A stretch of 64,000 nucleotides of DNA from contig JAQWLT010000022.1 in NCBI GenBank assembly GCA_029247205.1, forward strand, positions 1-64,000, given 5' to 3'. The first letter of the stretch is position 1. Each line of letters begins with the position of its first letter. The notes beneath the pieces are model-generated. The model made no database searches. It saw only the letters and a program-made list of their open reading frames with translations, and was not told where the DNA came from. This document shows positions 58,296 through 64,000 of the stretch, piece after piece. This stretch comes from Phycisphaerales bacterium (GTDB taxonomy: Bacteria; Planctomycetota; Phycisphaerae; Phycisphaerales; SM1A02). The translations under genes and the position numbers were made by a program.

Positions 58296-61200
58296 CTACT
58301 GGACGAATAACAGTTCAGATTCGATCGCTTCCAGGGGCAATTGGTAGATGGCTGCAACCCCTTCGGCATAGCGATCAAGTTGGGGCTGGTACCACTCGGT
58401 AGCAGCTTGACGCTCGGACTTGCTGTCGGCATGGCCGGTCTTGAAATCGATGATCGCCGCATTGGTGACCGCTCCACTACCGTCTCGGCCGAGCACGAGC
58501 CGATCAATACGGCCACGGAGCATGCCATCATCGAGCCGCACAAGCATCGGGTGCTCGGGCAATACGTCAAGACTTGAAGCATTCCACGCGGCATGCGTGT
58601 CGCGGCGAAGCGCTGTGCTGACATTGCCAGTAAGTGCCTTCTCGAATCGCTTGCGAAGCGTCTGGCGAAGATCGTCGGAGACCGGCTGTGCGAGCTGGAT
58701 TGCTGCCTCATCAAAGGCATGATCAATGGCTGCGTCCCCGGGAACACCATCTTCGATCCAGCCGACCACACGGAACAGTTCGTGCAGAATCACACCGTCG
58801 CGGCGAGCATCGCTTGACACCATGCGACATTGGTCTCGAAGGGGCATTACATCGTGCGAAGATGGGGTGAGCAGGCCCCCGACCGCTGATGGTCGTAGCC
58901 TGACTGGATTGGCAACTGGCCGTTTTGGAATCACCTCTATCAATGCAGCCTCGTCGTCACTCGAGTCAGCGGATTTCCAAATGTGCACAGGAAGTGTTGC
59001 GTCCTTGCCCTCGAGGCTGGTCTCAATCTCTGGAATCGCCGCTCGTAGGAAAGTGGCAGGCGAGAGTGAGTCCCCCACACCTGGGTTCGTCTTCATGAAT
59101 GGGCGAAACAGCAAGTGCAGCCCACTTCGCGCACGTGTGATGGCGACGTACAAAAGAGAGAGCCGGTCGGCGAGATCTCCCGCAAAGGCTTGTTCGTGGA
59201 ATGCCCGCATAATGGGCGTGTGTAGGCGTTCCTCCTTGGTGACCATTGGTGCAATCGCGCGTATGGCGCCAAGGGGATCGACCGACCAGCCTCGACATGC
59301 CGGTGAAACTTCCTTGACCATTTTGGCATCGAGCCACGGAAGAATAACCTCATCAAACTCCAATCCCTTTGAAGCGTGCATCGTCATCACCCGGACGCTT
59401 GCCGCACTTGCTTCACCGAGACCCGTTTGCTCAACATGGGCAACAAAGTCGGTCAGTCGGCGCGGGTGCGCAGAATTCCAAGCCGCGGCAATCGTGACAA
59501 TTCTTCGCAGAGCGGCGTACTCACGAGCATCTACCTGAGAAGCAATAGCGTCAACAAGTTCAGCAAGCATCTCAGGGAGACCACGGTCAACAATCAAACG
59601 TCTCACTGTGGCCGACACAGAAGCCATCGTCGCTAACCGATCTGGCAGCGTTTCAAGTGGTGCAAGATCAATCGCCTTGCCAAACGGTGAGTGGGAAACA
59701 CGAAATGCAGCGGCCGTGTGTCCTGGGTGCTCTCCCAAACGTAGTACATCAAGCAACCGTGCAGCAGCCACAATATCGTCGACCTTGCCGCTGCCCTCTT
59801 GGCTCACGGAAATGCCGGCTGCCCGCAACGCATCAGCTACCGCCGCAACATTGGCATTGCTTGGACACAGCACACCAATGGTGGATGCGAAGCGAAGTCG
59901 GCGGCCAACAATTGTCGCAGCCAACTCTGCAGCCTCATTTTCCACCGCGACATAGGCGCAAACTCGTCCGGGCATCGAAGCAAGTGGCGGGGCCGACACA
60001 TGGGGCGTGAACTCCCACCGCTCAATTGCGGCGTCGACTGCGTTAGGAGGCCCAGTCTCCACTAATCCGCATGCTGCGGCGAGTGCCGGGGGTATCTGCG
60101 AGCGACGATCGCGTTCGCCGGCAAGTGCTGTATTGGTTTCAAGTCCCTCAAAGCACGCATTGACGAAATTCATGATGACTGGTGATGATCGCCAACTCTG
60201 GGCAATCGTCTCGCTCACGAGTTCGTCGCCACCCTCCTGCTTGAGCCAGTCAATGAGCATGGGCGTGCCGCCTCGCCAGCCATAAATTGACTGTTTGCGA
60301 TCTGCCACAACCAACATGTGCCGCGGCGTTTCATAAGAACCGTCGCCGGCAAACATTTCATTCAGTAATGGCCAGAGCACACGGGCTTGCTCAACCGACG
60401 TGTCCTGGAACTCATCGAGCGCAAGATCGCGAATGCGTGCATCAAGCCGCCACGCCAACGACTCCATGCCATCGGGCGACAGTACGTCGGCCCGTGCAAG
60501 CCGATCAGCGATGTCGCCAAAGGAATACTGTCCTGCGGAACGTTGTTGCTCGTCATAGGCCTCTGCAAGAGACGCCAACAAGGAACGCCAAACATGAATA
60601 CGTGTTCGCAAGCGATCAACCAGTTGTTGGCACGCATGACTGATCAATGGCGCCATGGCGGCGCTCATGTCATCAGGCACCGCCACTCGAGAGAATTCCT
60701 TCCCTTCAACAGCAGCCGCAACGAGCGTATCAGTCAAGATGTCGCTCCATCTGCCGTCTCTCGCAGCCAGCAGCACCCGGTCATGCGCCTTCATCCAGGT
60801 TTTGTTGGGGGTACCGGATTGGGTCAGCGGCACGGGTGTGTCTGCAAGTATGCCAACAGCCGTTTCTATTCCATCTTGGTCAAGCCGCTTGCTCGTCGGA
60901 CTGATCTGCTGGTCAGAGAGACCATCGAACCACTCCCACGGATCCATGTCGCCTGACACCAGCTTGCTTCGTCGCCACAACTCCAAGAGGCCACCGCCAC
61001 GACCGTCGCCCCAGATTGTTTTAGTGATCGCTTCATGCATTGATCCCTTCAGCACTTCACTCTCGGCGGCACTGGCGAGTTCGCGAACTTCAGCTGGCGC
61101 ACACGACTGCAGCCACGTATCGATGGCCGCTCGTTGCAGTGCCTTCATGGCGGGCTGATCAGCAATCGTCCATCCTTGTGGAAGTCCCACTTGCTCAGGA

Positions 61201-61571
61201 AGCGCATGCGCCAATTGGTGGAAGATCCCGTCAAGCGTATTTATTTGCAAACGGTCGATGTGTCGCGCTACATCTTCAAGCACTGCTAGTAATTCCGCAG
61301 CGGTTGGTGGCGGATCAAGTGCGATAGCGTTCTGGTAACTAGCGAGTCGTTCTGGTTCGATCGCCCCACGCGAGAGATGACGAAGCACACGCTGCTGAAT
61401 CTCACCGGCAGCCTTGCGGGTAAAAGTTGCAGCCATCACATCGGCTACGCCAGATGAGCGATCTTCGCTCAACCGGTGGTGCTCGACCAGCCATCCAAGA
61501 ACGCGATTAGCAAGCGTGAAGGTTTTGCCGCATCCGGCATTTGCCGTAATAAGTGTGCCTACCTCTGTCAT
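58296..61571 (-). CDS. addA: AddA-like UvrD-family helicase-exonuclease
   Basis: Walker A TANAGCGKTFTLANRVL; DEFQDTSVEQARVLWPL; DRKQSIYGWRGG; VMTMHASKGLEFDEVILPWLD; C-terminal AAIIDFKTGHAD nuclease motif; ATGA overlap with upstream gene. Confidence 0.88.
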   Translation of the reverse strand: MTEVGTLITANAGCGKTFTLANRVLGWLVEHHRLSEDRSSGVADVMAATFTRKAAGEIQQRVLRHLSRGAIEPERLASYQNAIALDPPPTAAELLAVLEDVARHIDRLQINTLDGIFHQLAHALPEQVGLPQGWTIADQPAMKALQRAAIDTWLQSCAPAEVRELASAAESEVLKGSMHEAITKTIWGDGRGGGLLELWRRSKLVSGDMDPWEWFDGLSDQQISPTSKRLDQDGIETAVGILADTPVPLTQSGTPNKTWMKAHDRVLLAARDGRWSDILTDTLVAAAVEGKEFSRVAVPDDMSAAMAPLISHACQQLVDRLRTRIHVWRSLLASLAEAYDEQQRSAGQYSFGDIADRLARADVLSPDGMESLAWRLDARIRDLALDEFQDTSVEQARVLWPLLNEMFAGDGSYETPRHMLVVADRKQSIYGWRGGTPMLIDWLKQEGGDELVSETIAQSWRSSPVIMNFVNACFEGLETNTALAGERDRRSQIPPALAAACGLVETGPPNAVDAAIERWEFTPHVSAPPLASMPGRVCAYVAVENEAAELAATIVGRRLRFASTIGVLCPSNANVAAVADALRAAGISVSQEGSGKVDDIVAAARLLDVLRLGEHPGHTAAAFRVSHSPFGKAIDLAPLETLPDRLATMASVSATVRRLIVDRGLPEMLAELVDAIASQVDAREYAALRRIVTIAAAWNSAHPRRLTDFVAHVEQTGLGEASAASVRVMTMHASKGLEFDEVILPWLDAKMVKEVSPACRGWSVDPLGAIRAIAPMVTKEERLHTPIMRAFHEQAFAGDLADRLSLLYVAITRARSGLHLLFRPFMKTNPGVGDSLSPATFLRAAIPEIETSLEGKDATLPVHIWKSADSSDDEAALIEVIPKRPVANPVRLRPSAVGGLLTPSSHDVMPLRDQCRMVSSDARRDGVILHELFRVVGWIEDGVPGDAAIDHAFDEAAIQLAQPVSDDLRQTLRKRFEKALTGNVSTALRRDTHAAWNASSLDVLPEHPMLVRLDDGMLRGRIDRLVLGRDGSGAVTNAAIIDFKTGHADSKSERQAATEWYQPQLDRYAEGVAAIYQLPLEAIESELLFVQ

Positions 61572-64000
61572 TTGCACGAATCCGCAGCGCGTTCGAGCAA
61601 GCGACCACTGGTAATGACTTCGATAACCTCGGCCGCGGTTGCTTCTGCTTCTGCCATGTCTGTGTCGGTCCACTTAGAGGCAATATCAAATCCACACTGA
61701 GCGTCGGTCGGCGGAAGCAAGATGTACCCGAGTCCGCTCGGCGGCACATCAATGCCGATCGATCCAAGTAGGACGCGGTACAAGGGAAGTTGGAGATTAA
61801 ACCAACCATTTTTTGTGCGGTGCGACTTCGTGGCACCGTCGGCCTTTCGCCCCGTCTTGTAATCGAGTGCTTGGTATCCATACTCATCATGCAGATCAAC
61901 GCGGTCGATCTTTCCGGTGAGGAAGAGGCCGTTGTCATCCGGGAAGCGTGGAGATGGGTGATCGGCATATTGGTGCATCCCAAAATTCCACTCAATACTG
62001 TGTACGCGCCATCCGGCTGCTGCGCGAGCGGCTTGGTGGCGGGCAAAGACGCTCAGTCGATGACGCACCATTTCAGCCTGGAGCCGAACAACGGGCAGGG
62101 GGTGTGGTCCAAACCGACTCTCCACAAATCCATCAAGCGCAGTATGAAGGTCTTGCTCGATCATTTTTGGATCGGTTGTGGGCGTGCTTGCTTCTCGCTC
62201 GGCCCGACCCCACGACTCGACCGCGTCATGGGCAAGCGTTCCGAACTGCATGGCATCAAGTTCGAAGTGCGTTTCAACATTTGTGGACTTGATACGGCCG
62301 TCACGTTCGAGCAAGAACGCGTATGGATCTTTCAGAAATGATTGGAAACTCGTTACAGAGATAGACTGAATCTTCGGCGTACCAGTGGGAAGCGGCCACG
62401 CATCGAATTCACTGACGTCACTACAAACTGTCCGCCTCGCAGCAAGCGTGGGCAGATGCTCACCCCCATCTTCGCCAACGAATCGAAGCATACGGACAGC
62501 GAGCGGCGCCCCCGACACACGCACAAGCAGTCCGCTCGGCGCCAGTGGCTCGCCGGTATTTGTTGTCTGGGCCGATGTCAGCCACACGTTGCGGCCACTG
62601 TCGATGGTGGCGGAGAGCAGGAAAGCATCGCGAGCTACGCGTCGCTTTCGAGAATCGAGTTGGAGTGCTTCGCGGTGTTGTTCGGGGAGCCAAGGATCGA
62701 TTCCTGGAGAGGACGGCACAACGCCCTCATTCATGCCCATAACGATGATGTTGTCAGCGTCGTCGAGGTGCGTGTCAAGCCAACCGATCACTTCAACGCC
62801 TCCTGTTGGATCACTGTTCTGTATCGATAGCGAGGACAAACGCCCAAGAAGAAGATGAATTGCGGAAAATGCCGTCAGTGAACGGGCATCCGATGAGAGT
62901 TCGTGTAAATCTATCAAGCAGGCGTGGACAAGCTCGATCGTGGATCCGCTCGCCGGGTCGAGATCTACGGCGTCGAGCAAGTCGAGAAGAAGATCCATCA
63001 ATCGCGTTGCCCACTGATCTGCAGGAGCTTCGCCTGCCAACCGTTGTGTCAACACCACCAGTTTCGCGAGCATGTCTTGCTCGCAAGTCTTCTCGGCCAC
63101 ATTGGCCATCGCCTCTACGTCGTGCGGGGCGTGTCGCGCCCAGCATGTGTCCCACAAATCGATTGGGTTTTGTGTGCCGGATCGTACGAGCCATGACTCG
63201 ATGATTGGATGGCGAATAAGTTCGCCCACCGCTGCTGCCGTTTGTTGGTTGGCGACAGAAGCAATCAGTGCAAGAAGTGTTCCAATCGATCCTGTGCTCG
63301 CGGACTCTCCCTCGAAACAGTCCGCTGGTACGCCTTCGCTGCCCGCTGCGGCCAAGAAGACGCGGCGAAGATTATCATCGGGCGCCACAACCCGAGCCTT
63401 GTTGGCGTCGATGTCGCCGAGCCCTGCCAATAAATCAAGCGCGGCCCCAACCTGATCGTCAATGGCGGGACACGACACAATGTGATCATCTTGAATCGGC
63501 AATGGGCATGTGCTCCAGTGCTCGATATCTACGACACCACGTTCAGAGCATGTGTCGGCCCACGATTCCTCATCGCCATGCACAAAGGCTGTGACCTCAA
63601 TACCAGATTCGGCCAGAAGTTCAAGACAGCGTTCTGGGCGCGGCTGCAGGTCAGCTGCTACAACGGTGATGTGCCGAATTCCACTTGCGTGTAGCCGACC
63701 ATCTTTGAGCGCGCGGCCATGTGCAGCGTCTCGATCAGCCAGGCCCATTCGATCAAGTTCTGCGAGCATGGTGGTATGCGTTGTAATGATGGCCGCCCAG
63801 GCCTCCGTGTCAAGCGGCAGATCTAGTTGTTCACACCGGTCAAGAATGTCTCGCGGTAGTAAGTTAGCGGCGGCCAGTTCGCGGGCAAGACGAGAGAGAC
63901 GAGTAGCAAGTTCATCCTGCTCACTCGCGACGATCTCGTCGCCATGGCCAAGGAGTGAAAACCGTTCGTCTTCGTCGAGGGTGCTCGCAGCATGCAACCA
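61568..64000 (-). CDS. AddB/RexB-like PD-(D/E)XK nuclease protein, truncated by the window edge
   Basis: C-terminal LTGKIDRVDLHDEYGYQALDYKTGRKADG nuclease motif; helicase-like N-terminus; upstream of addA. Confidence 0.82.
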   Translation of the reverse strand, partial: WLHAASTLDEDERFSLLGHGDEIVASEQDELATRLSRLARELAAANLLPRDILDRCEQLDLPLDTEAWAAIITTHTTMLAELDRMGLADRDAAHGRALKDGRLHASGIRHITVVAADLQPRPERCLELLAESGIEVTAFVHGDEESWADTCSERGVVDIEHWSTCPLPIQDDHIVSCPAIDDQVGAALDLLAGLGDIDANKARVVAPDDNLRRVFLAAAGSEGVPADCFEGESASTGSIGTLLALIASVANQQTAAAVGELIRHPIIESWLVRSGTQNPIDLWDTCWARHAPHDVEAMANVAEKTCEQDMLAKLVVLTQRLAGEAPADQWATRLMDLLLDLLDAVDLDPASGSTIELVHACLIDLHELSSDARSLTAFSAIHLLLGRLSSLSIQNSDPTGGVEVIGWLDTHLDDADNIIVMGMNEGVVPSSPGIDPWLPEQHREALQLDSRKRRVARDAFLLSATIDSGRNVWLTSAQTTNTGEPLAPSGLLVRVSGAPLAVRMLRFVGEDGGEHLPTLAARRTVCSDVSEFDAWPLPTGTPKIQSISVTSFQSFLKDPYAFLLERDGRIKSTNVETHFELDAMQFGTLAHDAVESWGRAEREASTPTTDPKMIEQDLHTALDGFVESRFGPHPLPVVRLQAEMVRHRLSVFARHQAARAAAGWRVHSIEWNFGMHQYADHPSPRFPDDNGLFLTGKIDRVDLHDEYGYQALDYKTGRKADGATKSHRTKNGWFNLQLPLYRVLLGSIGIDVPPSGLGYILLPPTDAQCGFDIASKWTDTDMAEAEATAAEVIEVITSGRLLERAADSCK

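Overview
This is a 64 kb high-GC bacterial chromosomal segment. Its gene content (dockerin-like and GACC-repeat surface protein, DUF1573, sulfatase, TlpA fusions, many long Sec-exported proteins) suggests a Planctomycetota/Phycisphaerae-like organism; that placement is inference. I found about 46 supportable CDS, two tRNAs (Leu-UAA, Cys-GCA) and several strong hairpins. I found no rRNA, CRISPR, transposase or phage module. Recognisable blocks are: (1) an Ara4N lipid-A modification operon, arnBCADT, with a UPF0104/YbhN-type membrane protein in the place of arnE/F; (2) an S9 peptidase, a PD40 propeller and a PhoD-like phosphatase; (3) a secreted 12-Cys mini-protein, a membrane-anchored partner and a DUF1573 protein in one cassette, my best candidate for an undescribed system; (4) an NiSOD whose Sec signal peptide ends exactly at the Ni-hook histidine; (5) a PhoB-PhoR-NptA-PhoU-like cluster; (6) a DacZ-like diadenylate cyclase; (7) a four-gene envelope operon with two Cys-rich LPP20/FlgP-like paralogs and a FlgO-like protein; (8) an AddAB-like helicase/nuclease pair. 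All assignments come from reading the sequence and recalled motifs; no database search was run.
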